Source: Mariprofundaceae bacterium (lineage in GTDB: Bacteria > Pseudomonadota > Zetaproteobacteria > Mariprofundales > Mariprofundaceae). From it: a DNA stretch of 16,896 nt. A program made the position numbers and the translations under genes. The first letter of the stretch is position 1; every line of letters begins with the position of its first letter. The stretch covers positions 1 through 16,896 of the forward strand of contig JAUZQU010000215.1 of assembly GCA_030950835.1 (NCBI GenBank), read 5' to 3'. Below are positions 6,822 to 15,129 of the stretch, one piece after another. A model generated the notes under the pieces. That model did no database searches, had not been told where the DNA came from, and saw only the letters and a program-made list of their open reading frames with translations.

Positions 6822-7961
6822 GTGAATACAGATCATATCGATTGGATGACGCAAAGCGTAAATCAAGCGCAAAAATTACACCCTTATGTGCCAGGTAAAC
6901 CTGTGCAGCAGTTGCTGCGTGAGCAGGGTTTGGATGAGCTGCAAATTGAGCAGCAAGTGTCACAAACGATTAAACTGGCATCCAATGAAAACCCTTATGG
7001 TGTACCTCCGCAAGCAGTGCAGGCCATGCAAGATGCGGCAAGTGAAGTGCATAGGTATCCTGATGGGGATTGTTTTGCCCTAAAACAGGCTTTGGCAAGT
7101 GAACATGGGGTTGAAACAAGTCAATTGCTGGTGGGCAATGGCTCGAATGAAGTGCTTGAGCTGATTATTCGCTGTTTTGCTGGTGTTGGTGATGAAGTGG
7201 TGTACAGCCAGCGTGGTTTTATTGTTTATGCGCTGGCAACAACCGCAGCAGGGGCGACCGCTGTTGCAGTGCCCGAAGCGGATGGTTTGACCCATGATTT
7301 AAAGGCTATGGCTGCGGCAGTGCAGGCAAATACCAAAGTGATTTGTCTTGCTAATCCCAATAATCCTACGGGCTCATTGCTAGCGACGGATGCTTTGCAA
7401 ACATTCTTGGATGGGTTGCCAAGGCATGTGGTGGTGATTTTGGATGAGGCTTATTATGAGTATGTGCAAGATGACATCAGCGACAGCATCCATGCTTTAA
7501 ATCATCCTGGGCTGATTGTTTCGCGCACCTTTTCCAAGGCTTATGGCTTGGCGGGTTGTAGGGTGGGTTATGCGGTGGCGGATAGTGACTTACTGGCGGT
7601 GGTGAATCGCTTTCGTGAGCCATTTAATGTCAATAGTTTGGCGCAAGCTGGGGCAGTGGGTGCTTTGCGTGATAAAGAATGGTTGTTGGAGAAGGTGGCG
7701 GCGTGTAAAAAAGAGCGTTTGCGTTTGGAAGATGGCTTGCTTGAGCGTGGTTGTTTTATGGCGAAAAGTTATGCTAATTTTGTCTTGCTGCAACATGAAA
7801 AGAGCCTTGATATATGTCAACGTTTAGAAGATAAGGGGGTGATTGTGCGACCTTTAGCCCCTTATGGCATGGCGGATGTGTTGCGTGTATCGGTGGGAAA
7901 TTTTGATGAGAATACAGCCTTTTTAAGTGCGCTTGATGACGTATTGGCTGAGTTGCCTTGA
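6822..7961 (+). CDS. hisC: HisC-family aminotransferase (histidinol-phosphate / aromatic amino acid)
   Basis: A PLP-dependent fold type I class II aminotransferase of 379 residues. Motifs are HPYVPGKPV (20-28), LASNENPYG (52-60), NPNNPTG (178-184), DEAYYEY (208-214) and FSKAYGLAGCRVGYA (237-251), in which Lys239 holds the cofactor; RVSVG is near 355-359. The family transaminates histidinol phosphate, and many members also act on phenylpyruvate and 4-hydroxyphenylpyruvate. Placement between pheA and tyrA, as for hisC2 in Pseudomonas, makes an aromatic role likely (inference); no other histidine genes are in view. The GTG start at 6822 has GGAAG (6810-6814) 7 bases upstream. Its TGA overlaps the tyrA ATG by one base, so translation is probably coupled. 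Confidence 0.92.
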   Translation: MNTDHIDWMTQSVNQAQKLHPYVPGKPVQQLLREQGLDELQIEQQVSQTIKLASNENPYGVPPQAVQAMQDAASEVHRYPDGDCFALKQALASEHGVETSQLLVGNGSNEVLELIIRCFAGVGDEVVYSQRGFIVYALATTAAGATAVAVPEADGLTHDLKAMAAAVQANTKVICLANPNNPTGSLLATDALQTFLDGLPRHVVVILDEAYYEYVQDDISDSIHALNHPGLIVSRTFSKAYGLAGCRVGYAVADSDLLAVVNRFREPFNVNSLAQAGAVGALRDKEWLLEKVAACKKERLRLEDGLLERGCFMAKSYANFVLLQHEKSLDICQRLEDKGVIVRPLAPYGMADVLRVSVGNFDENTAFLSALDDVLAELP

Positions 7962-8842
7962 TGATTGAGAAGTTAACCATCATTGGTGTGGGTTTGATTG
8001 GTGGTTCACTGGCTTTGGCATTGAAAGAAGCTGGGCAAGTGGGGCATATGCTTGGTGCAGGGCGTGATGAAGCTAATTTGAAGTTGGCACAATCGCTTGG
8101 TATTGTGGATGCTTGGACAACATCGTTGACGGCTGCTGTCCAAGATGCAGATGTGGTGGTGTTGGCGATTCCTATGGGTGCTTATGATGCGGTGTTGGCG
8201 GCGATTTCCCCTGCCTTAAAGGCTGGATGTGTGGTGACCGATGCTGGAAGCACCAAACAACATGCTTTGGCTGCGGCAGCACGGCATTTGCCTGAACATA
8301 CCCATTTTATTGCCGCACATCCCATTGCTGGCACCGAACAATCTGGTGCAGCGGCTGCTTTTAGTACGCTTTATCAGCAACATTTGTGCATTGTTACGCC
8401 AGATGAAAAAAGTGATGCACTGGCTTTGCAGTGTGTTAAAAGCATGTGGCAAACTGTGGGTTGTGAGGTGCTTGAAATGCCAGCAGCAGAACATGATGAT
8501 TTGTTGGCAACGGTGAGTCATTTACCCCATTTGGCGGCGTTTGCCATTGTTAATGCCGTGCAAAAGCAGAAGTGTGAGGCGTATGACCCCTTTGCTTTTG
8601 CCGCTGGTGGTTTTAGAGATTTTACGCGCATTGCCTCTTCATCACCAAGCATGTGGCGTGATATTGCTTTGGCAAATCGCGGCGCACTGGTGAAGCAAAT
8701 TGATGGTTTGCAAGATGAATTGTCGGCAATCAAACAAGCGTTGTTGGATGAAGATGATGCGGCATTGTTTGCTATGTTTGATGCGGCCAAAGATGCGCGA
8801 GATACGTGGTTAAACAGCAGTAAGCAAGGAGAAAAATCGTGA
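7961..8842 (+). CDS. tyrA: Prephenate dehydrogenase
   Basis: Oxidatively decarboxylates prephenate to 4-hydroxyphenylpyruvate on the tyrosine branch. The 293-residue protein starts with the Rossmann motif GVGLIGGS (9-16) and has TDAGSTKQ (93-100), HPIAGTE (120-126), SHLPH (186-190) and GGFRDFTRIA (216-225), all TyrA hallmarks. It has no chorismate mutase or ACT domain, so it is the short monofunctional form. I see no clear acidic residue that settles NAD versus NADP use. The ATG at 7961 shares its A with the hisC stop (TGATG); a TTG one codon upstream is less likely. It overlaps aroA by four bases (GTGA). In Pseudomonas tyrA and aroA are fused; here they are adjacent but separate. Confidence 0.94.
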   Translation: MIEKLTIIGVGLIGGSLALALKEAGQVGHMLGAGRDEANLKLAQSLGIVDAWTTSLTAAVQDADVVVLAIPMGAYDAVLAAISPALKAGCVVTDAGSTKQHALAAAARHLPEHTHFIAAHPIAGTEQSGAAAAFSTLYQQHLCIVTPDEKSDALALQCVKSMWQTVGCEVLEMPAAEHDDLLATVSHLPHLAAFAIVNAVQKQKCEAYDPFAFAAGGFRDFTRIASSSPSMWRDIALANRGALVKQIDGLQDELSAIKQALLDEDDAALFAMFDAAKDARDTWLNSSKQGEKS

Positions 8843-10182
8843 ATATTGGTGGAACATTGATTGCAGGGCCAGCCAAAGGTCCATTGAAAGGAAATATCAC
8901 GGTTCCTGGTGACAAATCCATGTCACACCGTGCCATCATGCTAGGAGCATTGGCAGAAGGGGTGACGAAGATTGAAGGTTTTTTGCCTGGTGATGACAAC
9001 TTTGCCACCGCAGCGATGTTTGAAGCTATGGGTGCGAAAGTGACATGGTTGAATGCGGAGAAAACGACATTAACGGTTGAAGGTGTTGGTCTTTATGGAC
9101 TAAAAGAGCCTGAGAATGTGTTGGATGCAGGTAATTCAGGTACGGCAGCGCGCTTGATTACGGGTATTTTGGCAGGACAAGATTTTCATAGTGTGATGGT
9201 GGGTGATGCTTCCTTGCATTCCAGACCTATGCAGCGTGTGGCTGATCCTGTGCGTGTTATGGGGGCAACGGTAGATGGGCGAGAAGGTGGTCATAAAATG
9301 CCGCTTTCGATTCGTGGTGGTCAATTGAAGGGAATTGACTTTGTTTCCCCTGTTGCCAGTGCGCAAGTCAAATCTTGTGTGTTGTTGGCAGGGCTGTTTG
9401 CCGATGGTGAAACGACCGTAACCGAGCCAAAAGCAACGCGCGACCATACCGAACGTATGTTACCCTTGTTTGGGCAAGCAGTGGAGCGTATTGATGCGCT
9501 TCAAGTGCGCCTAAAACCTGCTGGTAAACTTGTTGCACCCAAAGATACGGTAAAAATCCCTGCTGACCCATCTTCAGCGACTTTCTTCGCAGTGGCGGCT
9601 TCGTTGATTGAAGGTTCAGATATTTTATTGGATAGTATTGGTATCAACCCACGCCGTGATGGTTGGCGGCGGGTGTTGGCAGATATGCAGGCGGATTTAT
9701 CGTTTGAGCGTGAGGGAAAAGTGGGCGCTGAGCCTGTAGCGGATATTCGGGTGCAAGCGGCAGCTTTGCAGGGTATGCAAGTGAACCCCGATGATATTCC
9801 TGATGCAATTGATGAATTTCCTGTGTTGTTTGTGGCTGCGGCATTGTCACAAGGAACATTTGTCTTGCAGGAAGCAGAAGAATTGCGCGTGAAAGAATCC
9901 GATAGAATTGCGACCATGGTTGCCGCACTTCAAGCTTGCGGTGCGAACATTGAGGAAAAAGAAGATGGTGTCATCATCCAAGGCAAAGCAAGTCTTAACG
10001 GCGGGGTGACGGTGGATGCACATGGTGATCACAGGATTGCTATGGCCATGGCAGTGGCAGCACAAAAGATGGATAGTGAGATTCGCATTGAAAATGCGGC
10101 GGCAATTGCCACATCATTCCCCAGTTTTGTCGATTTGGCGCAGAACATAGGCATGAATGTGCGCTGGGAAGCAGAAGTATGA
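8839..10182 (+). CDS. aroA: 3-phosphoshikimate 1-carboxyvinyltransferase (EPSP synthase)
   Basis: The sixth step of the shikimate pathway: it joins PEP to shikimate 3-phosphate. It has 447 residues. Motifs are PGDKSMSHRA (23-32), LDAGNSGTAARL (95-106), SRPMQRV (128-134), SAQVKS (174-179), RDHTERML (201-208), DPSSATFF (243-250), IDEFPVL (324-330), ELRVKESDRI (348-357) and GDHRIAMA (396-403). Several of these (RDHTE.ML, DPSS, ATSFP.F) look like the class II group that includes the Agrobacterium CP4 enzyme. Here Gly101 sits in GNSGT, where CP4 has the Ala that gives glyphosate tolerance. GTG 8839 has AAGGAG (8826-8831) 7 bases upstream and overlaps the tyrA stop by four bases; its own stop overlaps cmk in the same way (ATGA). 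Confidence 0.97.
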   Translation: MNIGGTLIAGPAKGPLKGNITVPGDKSMSHRAIMLGALAEGVTKIEGFLPGDDNFATAAMFEAMGAKVTWLNAEKTTLTVEGVGLYGLKEPENVLDAGNSGTAARLITGILAGQDFHSVMVGDASLHSRPMQRVADPVRVMGATVDGREGGHKMPLSIRGGQLKGIDFVSPVASAQVKSCVLLAGLFADGETTVTEPKATRDHTERMLPLFGQAVERIDALQVRLKPAGKLVAPKDTVKIPADPSSATFFAVAASLIEGSDILLDSIGINPRRDGWRRVLADMQADLSFEREGKVGAEPVADIRVQAAALQGMQVNPDDIPDAIDEFPVLFVAAALSQGTFVLQEAEELRVKESDRIATMVAALQACGANIEEKEDGVIIQGKASLNGGVTVDAHGDHRIAMAMAVAAQKMDSEIRIENAAAIATSFPSFVDLAQNIGMNVRWEAEV

Positions 10183-10883
10183 GCGTGGGGATGAGTTGGC
10201 TTGTTAGCAAAGGATTACGCATTGCCATTGATGGCCCTTCGGGGTCAGGCAAGGGGACGATTGCACAACTGATTGGCGAAGAGCTTGCATTACCCGTGCT
10301 GGATACAGGTCTTTTGTATCGCTATTTGGGTTGGCGCGTTGCCGAAGAAGGTGTGTCTTTGGACGATGAAAAAGCGGTGCTGCAAGTGATACCAGCAGCC
10401 ATTAACGCCATGGACTGGCGGGCAGAAGGTATCTTTTTTGCGCAAAATGATTGCACTTCGCTGCTGCGTAGTGAGGATGCAGGCTCTCTCGCTTCAAAAG
10501 TTGCGGCAATGCCTGATGTTCGGGCGGCGTTATTGGACGTGCAGCGTGAGATTGCCAAGTTGGGTTGTGTTATGGATGGGCGTGATATTGGTACGGTGGT
10601 TTTGCCCGATGCAGAGGGTAAATTCTTCCTTACTGCATCCCAGCGTGAGCGTTCGCGTAGGCGTTGGTCGCAGTTGAAAACCAAGGGCGAAGATGTTGAT
10701 TTGGAGCAAGTTTCAGATGAACTTCAAGCCAGAGATGCAAGGGATATGGAAAGGGATTGTGCGCCGCTGGAAAAGGCGGTGGATGCAATTCGCATTGATT
10801 CAACAACGATGCGTATGGACGATGTTGTTGAACGCATTTTAAATGTTTTAGAACGAAGAAAGTTAATAACGAAAAAAGCGTGA
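10179..10883 (+). CDS. cmk: Cytidylate kinase
   Basis: Phosphorylates CMP and dCMP with ATP for nucleotide salvage and RNA/DNA precursor supply. It has 234 residues, close to the usual 225-230. Motifs are the P-loop IAIDGPSGSGKGT (15-27), LDTGLLYR (41-48), DGRDIGTVV (133-141) and, in the LID and C-terminal part, RSRRRW and RDARDMERD. ATG 10179 overlaps the aroA stop (ATGA). An in-frame ATG at 10191, preceded by GTGGGG, would remove four residues and is also possible. The order aroA-cmk-rpsA is widely conserved in proteobacteria. Confidence 0.96.
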   Translation: MSVGMSWLVSKGLRIAIDGPSGSGKGTIAQLIGEELALPVLDTGLLYRYLGWRVAEEGVSLDDEKAVLQVIPAAINAMDWRAEGIFFAQNDCTSLLRSEDAGSLASKVAAMPDVRAALLDVQREIAKLGCVMDGRDIGTVVLPDAEGKFFLTASQRERSRRRWSQLKTKGEDVDLEQVSDELQARDARDMERDCAPLEKAVDAIRIDSTTMRMDDVVERILNVLERRKLITKKA

Positions 10884-10894
10884 GTGAGAAAACC

Positions 10895-12601
10895 ATGAAC
10901 ACTGAAGAAAACCTTGGAAACAACATTAAAAATGAAGCCGTAGGCAACGAAGAAGAGTCGTTTGCAGATTTATTTAAGGCATCTTTAAAAGAGCAGCCTA
11001 AGCTGGCAAGAGGCGAAATGGTGAGCGGCGTAGTGGTCGCCCTTGATGCTGAATATGTCACGGTAGACTTGCAAGGAAACAGCGAAGTCGTGATTGCGAT
11101 TGCCGAGTTTGCTACCATGGATCAAGCTGTGCCTGCACTTGGTGATGCCATTGAAGCCTTGATGACAGGTAAAGGCCGTATGGGTGTTGAGTTGTCGGTA
11201 TTACAAGCCAAACGTCGCCAGTTGATGGATGATGTGTTGGCGGCTAAAGAAGCTGGGGCAACTGTATCGGCAACCGTGACCAAAGAGGTCAAAGGTGGCT
11301 TCCGTGTTGATTTGGGTGGTTTGGAATGTTTCATGCCACGCTCAGAAGCGGATACAGGTTTTATCGAAGCATCGGTTTTGTTGGGTCATACTTTTGATAT
11401 GGCGATTATTGAAGTGCAACAACGCCCTGATAATGTGGTGTTGTCACGCAAACAACCACTTGCTTTGGTGGAACAAGGTTTAAGAGCTGAATTTTTCGCG
11501 AAGATTGAAGTGGGTAGTAAAGTAAGTGGTAAAGTGAAACGCTTGACCAACTTTGGCGCATTTGTGGGTTTGGATGGCGTGGATGCGTTGTTGCATGTAT
11601 CGGATATTTCGTGGAAACGTGTGAACAACCCTGCGGAACTACTGGCTGTTGGTCAGGAAATTACGGCAGAAGTGATTAAATTGGATGCGGAAGCGGGTAA
11701 AATCTCGATTTCGATGAAGAATTTGATTGAAGACCCTTGGGCGAAAGTGCCAGAGACTTATGAAAACGATATGCAAGTCACAGGAACAGTGCGTAAACTG
11801 ATTAAAGTGGGCGCGATTGTGGAACTTGAGCCTGGTGTGGAAGGTATGATTCACCGCTCTGAATTGAGTTGGACACGCAAAGATATTGACCCTGCTAAAG
11901 TATTGTCTGAAGGTGATGTGGTTGATGTTTCGGTGTTGGACTTTGACCAAGAAGAGCGGCGTTTGCGTTTGAGTTTGAAAGCGGTGCGTGAAAACCCTTG
12001 GCAGACTTGGATGTCAGCAAACCCAGCAGGCTCAAAAATTACAGGTAAGATTAAAAACATCAGCGATTTCGGCTTCTTTGTCGGTTTGACGGATGATTTA
12101 GATGGTCTAGTACACATTGGCAACTTGTCTTGGGATGTCGTTGGTGATGAAGCGATTCAAGCATACAGCAAAGGGCAAGAAGTGGAATGTGTGGTCATTG
12201 GTGTGGACGTTGAGCGTGAACGTATTGCACTGGGTATCAAACAGCTTACGGCTGACCCATTTGAAACATTCTTGCAAGGTGTCAAACGCGGTACAGCGGT
12301 GAATGGCAAGGTGACGGAAGTTTTGCCAAATGCTTATTTGGTCGAAGTCGCCGAAGGTATTACAGCACGGTTAGCGATGCGTGAAATGCCGCGCGAAGAG
12401 GCGAAATTAGAAGTTGGCGCTGAAGTGCAGGCGAAAGTCACTGAGATTGATCGCCGTAGACAACGTGTGGAGTTATCTGTTCGGCAGTTATTGCGTGATG
12501 AAGAGCGTGATTCGATTCGTCATTATGCTGAGCAAATCAAACAAGAAGAAGCACCTTCGGCTTTGGCTTTGCAACTGCAACAAATGCTGAATAAAAAGTA
12601 A
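10895..12601 (+). CDS. rpsA: 30S ribosomal protein S1
   Basis: The large mRNA-binding protein of the small ribosomal subunit, needed to start translation on structured or weak ribosome sites. The 568-residue form contains six S1 (OB-fold) repeats at about 38-103, 120-186, 206-274, 292-362, 379-449 and 466-531. The middle repeats show the expected GxVKxLTNFGAFV and DGLLHVSDISW style cores. E. coli S1 has 557 residues. The first repeats are the more divergent ribosome-binding ones, as usual. ATG 10895 has a GAGTGAG stretch just upstream. GTG 10880 overlaps the cmk stop and would add five residues but lacks a good ribosome site. A palindromic hairpin follows the stop codon. Confidence 0.97.
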   Translation: MNTEENLGNNIKNEAVGNEEESFADLFKASLKEQPKLARGEMVSGVVVALDAEYVTVDLQGNSEVVIAIAEFATMDQAVPALGDAIEALMTGKGRMGVELSVLQAKRRQLMDDVLAAKEAGATVSATVTKEVKGGFRVDLGGLECFMPRSEADTGFIEASVLLGHTFDMAIIEVQQRPDNVVLSRKQPLALVEQGLRAEFFAKIEVGSKVSGKVKRLTNFGAFVGLDGVDALLHVSDISWKRVNNPAELLAVGQEITAEVIKLDAEAGKISISMKNLIEDPWAKVPETYENDMQVTGTVRKLIKVGAIVELEPGVEGMIHRSELSWTRKDIDPAKVLSEGDVVDVSVLDFDQEERRLRLSLKAVRENPWQTWMSANPAGSKITGKIKNISDFGFFVGLTDDLDGLVHIGNLSWDVVGDEAIQAYSKGQEVECVVIGVDVERERIALGIKQLTADPFETFLQGVKRGTAVNGKVTEVLPNAYLVEVAEGITARLAMREMPREEAKLEVGAEVQAKVTEIDRRRQRVELSVRQLLRDEERDSIRHYAEQIKQEEAPSALALQLQQMLNKK

Positions 12602-12627
12602 AAAATCCAAGGTTAACCTTGCGTTTT
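12602..12627 (+). terminator. Palindromic hairpin between rpsA and ihfB
   Basis: A perfect 14-base palindrome, CAAGGTTAACCTTG (12608-12621), can fold as a five-pair stem with loop TTAA. Outside it, AAAA (12602-12605) and TTTT (12624-12627) can extend the stem past one mismatch and one G-U pair. The T run makes a weak or partial terminator, or an attenuator between rpsA and ihfB, plausible; the A run makes it potentially bidirectional. A protein-binding operator is the alternative. A poor sigma-70-like pair, TTGCGT (12619-12624) and TACTTT (12642-12647, 17-base spacer), overlaps it and could drive ihfB. Confidence 0.45.
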
Positions 12628-12681
12628 AAGACAGGGAAGTCTACTTTAGCAGGAGTTGGGATGCATGAGGAGAGAATGGGA

Positions 12682-12960
12682 ATGACAAAATCGGAACTGA
12701 TTGATGCTGTGGCAGCAGCAAATGGCGATATTACGCGCCGCGAAGCAGAAGTGGTGGTGAGCACAGTCTTCACAGCCATTTCTGAAGAGTTAAGTAGTGG
12801 TGGGCGTGTTGAATTGCGTGGCTTTGGTAGCTTTAGTATTAAAAAGCGTGAAGCGCGTACGGGTCGCAATCCTAAAACGGGCGAGTCAGTCGCAGTGCCG
12901 GCTAAAGTGGTACCACACTTTAAACCGGGTAAAGAGTTGCGCGAGCGTGTTGATCATTAA
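12682..12960 (+). CDS. ihfB: Integration host factor beta subunit
   Basis: One half of the IHF heterodimer, a sequence-preferring DNA-bending nucleoid protein used in recombination, replication and sigma-54 transcription. The 92-residue form (E. coli has 94) starts MTKSELI and carries GRVELRGFGSFSIKK (41-55) and REARTGRNPKTGE (56-68). Pro64 in the arm would be the residue that wedges into the DNA minor groove. The position after rpsA is the classic ihfB place, which favours IHF-beta over HU. Two starts compete: ATG 12682, preceded by GAGGAGAG (12667-12674), matches the family, while ATG 12661, preceded by AGGAG (12651-12655), would add MHEERMG. Confidence 0.95.
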   Translation: MTKSELIDAVAAANGDITRREAEVVVSTVFTAISEELSSGGRVELRGFGSFSIKKREARTGRNPKTGESVAVPAKVVPHFKPGKELRERVDH

Positions 12961-12983
12961 ATGAAGATGTTTGCAAACGGACT

Positions 12984-13277
12984 ATGAACTGGCTTAATGT
13001 TGGTGTAAGTGTGGGTTTGGCTGCCGTTGCGACAGCTTTTGCTTTGGCGAATACTATGCCCGTCAAGATGGGGTTTTTAGGTTGGACAAGTGCTGAACAT
13101 GCCTTGTTTATGCCTGTATTTATGGCGTTCTTTTTTGGTTTTTTGGGTGGTGTATTGGCTTTAAGCTTTTCCAGACGCAAACACAAAAGAGAAATTTCAT
13201 TTTTAAGAAAAGAGAACAGCTTATTACATCAAGAAGTTGAAAATCTAAGAAATATACCTTTGCAAGATGACTTATGA
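12984..13277 (+). CDS. lapA: LapA-domain inner membrane protein
   Basis: A 97-residue inner-membrane protein of the LapA (DUF1049) family. It has two hydrophobic segments (about 4-23 and 40-62) and then a basic stop (SRRKHKRE) and a coiled-coil-like cytoplasmic helix (about 69-90, FLRKENSLLHQEVENL). In E. coli LapA is made with LapB and takes part in control of lipopolysaccharide assembly and of LpxC proteolysis. ATG 12984 has only a weak ribosome site (ACGGA). It starts 23 bases after ihfB, and its stop overlaps the lapB start (ATGA). The topology and neighbours make the assignment fairly sure although the sequence itself is divergent. Confidence 0.88.
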   Translation: MNWLNVGVSVGLAAVATAFALANTMPVKMGFLGWTSAEHALFMPVFMAFFFGFLGGVLALSFSRRKHKREISFLRKENSLLHQEVENLRNIPLQDDL

Positions 13278-14437
13278 ACAGTGTTATTGTCATATTTCTT
13301 GCTGTGGCAGGTTTAGTTAGCGCAGCACTTTTATGGCGCAATAAAACGGGTTTCTCTGATGATATGGATGAAACGCAAGCCGAAGATATTCGTGTTAGCC
13401 CTTTGTTGCGGGGCATTAATTTTTTATTATCAGATCAGCCAGACCAAGCTTTGCAAGAAATGGTACAAGTTGCCAAAATTCGTTCAGAAGCTGCAGATGT
13501 GTATATGGCTTTGGGTGAAATGTTTAGGGCGCAAGGTGAATATGGGCGGGCAGTACGCATCCATCAAAACCTTTTAGCACGCCCTGATGTACCGTTGGAT
13601 TTACATTTCCAAGCTTATGTTTCTTTAGGGCGCGACTTTCAAGCAGGCGGATTGCTGGATCGCGCTTTGCGTCATTATGCCAAAGCGTTGGCAATGCAGC
13701 CTGATCATTTGGAGTCTTTACGTGCTTGTTTGCGCATTCGTGAGCAAAGCCATGAATGGACAGAAGCGGAGTGGTTGGTCAGCCGTTTAGAGCAAATTGA
13801 GGCTGTGTCTTACCACGAACATCGGGCATATTTGTATGCTGAGATGGCAAAAGGCGCACTGTTGGATATTGATTTAGACACTTGCGAGGCTCATCTTACA
13901 GCAGCATTGGACTTATCTACAAAGTGTGGACATGCACATTTGTTGCGCATGGAATCGCTGATGCAACAACAAAAGTGGGATGATGTATTGGCACAAGCAG
14001 CCTCCTTTTTGGCAGAAGTAGCAGAGCAACATCAGGGTTTGTTGCCGCATGTTTTGATGTTGGACGCATCGTTTTATAGCAGTAAGGCAGAAGGATTTTT
14101 ATGGGATGCGTGGCAGAGCAAGCCTGATGTGGAATTGGGTTTATGTTGGATTGAAAGCTTGGCTGAACATCAAGGTGCGCAGGCTGCATTAACACTTCAA
14201 GCGAAGTTAAACTTACAAGATTTAAGCTTGCGCCATGAGCTGCGTTTATTGGCATTATCCGATGAAAAAGATAATTTAATTGAACAAGCGAAGCAATGGC
14301 GTTTGAGTAAGAATAATTATGCGTGCAAACAATGTGGTGTGCAGGTGCATGATATGCGCTGGCAATGTCCGAAGTGTAATACTTGGGGCAGCATGATGCC
14401 GTTGCAAACATCATTAATTTTTGGTGGGGATGAATGA
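13274..14437 (+). CDS. lapB: Lipopolysaccharide assembly protein B (TPR and rubredoxin-like domain)
   Basis: A 387-residue membrane-anchored regulator, almost the same length as E. coli LapB/YciM (389). An N-terminal membrane helix (about 2-21) is followed by cytoplasmic tetratricopeptide repeats (about 35-330) with segments such as YVSLGRDFQAGGLLDRALRH. The C-terminal rubredoxin-like metal knuckle, YACKQCG...WQCPKCNTW, has Cys351, Cys354, Cys365 and Cys368 all present. LapB works with FtsH to regulate the LpxC enzyme, which balances lipopolysaccharide and phospholipid. The intact four-Cys site suggests a working protein. It overlaps lapA at its start and pyrF at its end (ATGA both times). 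The order lapA-lapB-pyrF is the E. coli order. Confidence 0.93.
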   Translation: MNSVIVIFLAVAGLVSAALLWRNKTGFSDDMDETQAEDIRVSPLLRGINFLLSDQPDQALQEMVQVAKIRSEAADVYMALGEMFRAQGEYGRAVRIHQNLLARPDVPLDLHFQAYVSLGRDFQAGGLLDRALRHYAKALAMQPDHLESLRACLRIREQSHEWTEAEWLVSRLEQIEAVSYHEHRAYLYAEMAKGALLDIDLDTCEAHLTAALDLSTKCGHAHLLRMESLMQQQKWDDVLAQAASFLAEVAEQHQGLLPHVLMLDASFYSSKAEGFLWDAWQSKPDVELGLCWIESLAEHQGAQAALTLQAKLNLQDLSLRHELRLLALSDEKDNLIEQAKQWRLSKNNYACKQCGVQVHDMRWQCPKCNTWGSMMPLQTSLIFGGDE

Positions 14438-15129
14438 ATATGAAGAAAACGATGTCCGATAGATTGATGGTGGCATTGGATGTGCAAAGCGCTGAGGAGG
14501 CGCTGCACATACGTGATACTTTGGCTGATAGTGTGGGCTGGTTAAAGGTGGGGTTGCGTTTGTTTGTGGGGCAAGGCCCTGCTTTGATTGCGCAACTTCA
14601 AACATCACATCGTATTTTTTTAGATTTGAAGTTCCATGATATTCCAAACACAGTGGCCCAAGCGATTGAAAGCGCAGGCAATTTGGGCGTGGACATGGTG
14701 AATGTACATGCAGGTGGAGGTTTACCCATGTTGGAAGCTGCTGCCCAAGCTGCGGCAGCTTTTCCGAGCATGCAATTGATTGCGGTGACCGTATTGACCA
14801 GTGATACCATGCCTCAAGAGCAGGCTTTAGCCTTGGCTTTACAACGTGCCAAGTTGGCAAAAGATGCGGGGTTGCATGGTGTGGTGTGTAGTGTGCATGA
14901 AGCAGCTTCGATTAAGGCATTGTGCGGGCAAGATTTTATCACGGTGACCCCAGGGATTCGTTGGGGCAATCAAAATAGCCAAGATCAACAGCGCATTGCC
15001 GACCCGAAAACAGCAGTAGAAAGTGGTTCGGATTATTTGGTGATTGGTCGCCCTATTTTACAAGCGGACAACCCCAAAGCTGCGGCACAAGAGGCGGCGG
15101 CGATGATGGCAACGGCCAAAATTGGATGA
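14434..15129 (+). CDS. pyrF: Orotidine 5'-phosphate decarboxylase
   Basis: The last step of UMP synthesis: it decarboxylates OMP. The 231-residue protein is a TIM barrel with the catalytic core LDLKFHDIPNT (63-73, the Asp-Lys-Asp charge network), VTPGIRW and LVIGRPI near the C-terminus for phosphate binding. In-frame ATGs lie at 14434, 14440 and 14452. ATG 14434 overlaps the lapB stop as ATGA, with GGTGGGG (14423-14429) 4 bases before it and 10 bases before ATG 14440, so either may be used. The conserved part begins at DRLMVALDV. Its stop overlaps ispD. Confidence 0.96.
   Translation: MNMKKTMSDRLMVALDVQSAEEALHIRDTLADSVGWLKVGLRLFVGQGPALIAQLQTSHRIFLDLKFHDIPNTVAQAIESAGNLGVDMVNVHAGGGLPMLEAAAQAAAAFPSMQLIAVTVLTSDTMPQEQALALALQRAKLAKDAGLHGVVCSVHEAASIKALCGQDFITVTPGIRWGNQNSQDQQRIADPKTAVESGSDYLVIGRPILQADNPKAAAQEAAAMMATAKIG

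Noticed and set aside
13917..14510. A 197-codon minus-strand frame opposite lapB
   Set aside because: lapB on the + strand has TPR and rubredoxin motifs; the antisense product has no recognisable family and no ribosome site was seen.
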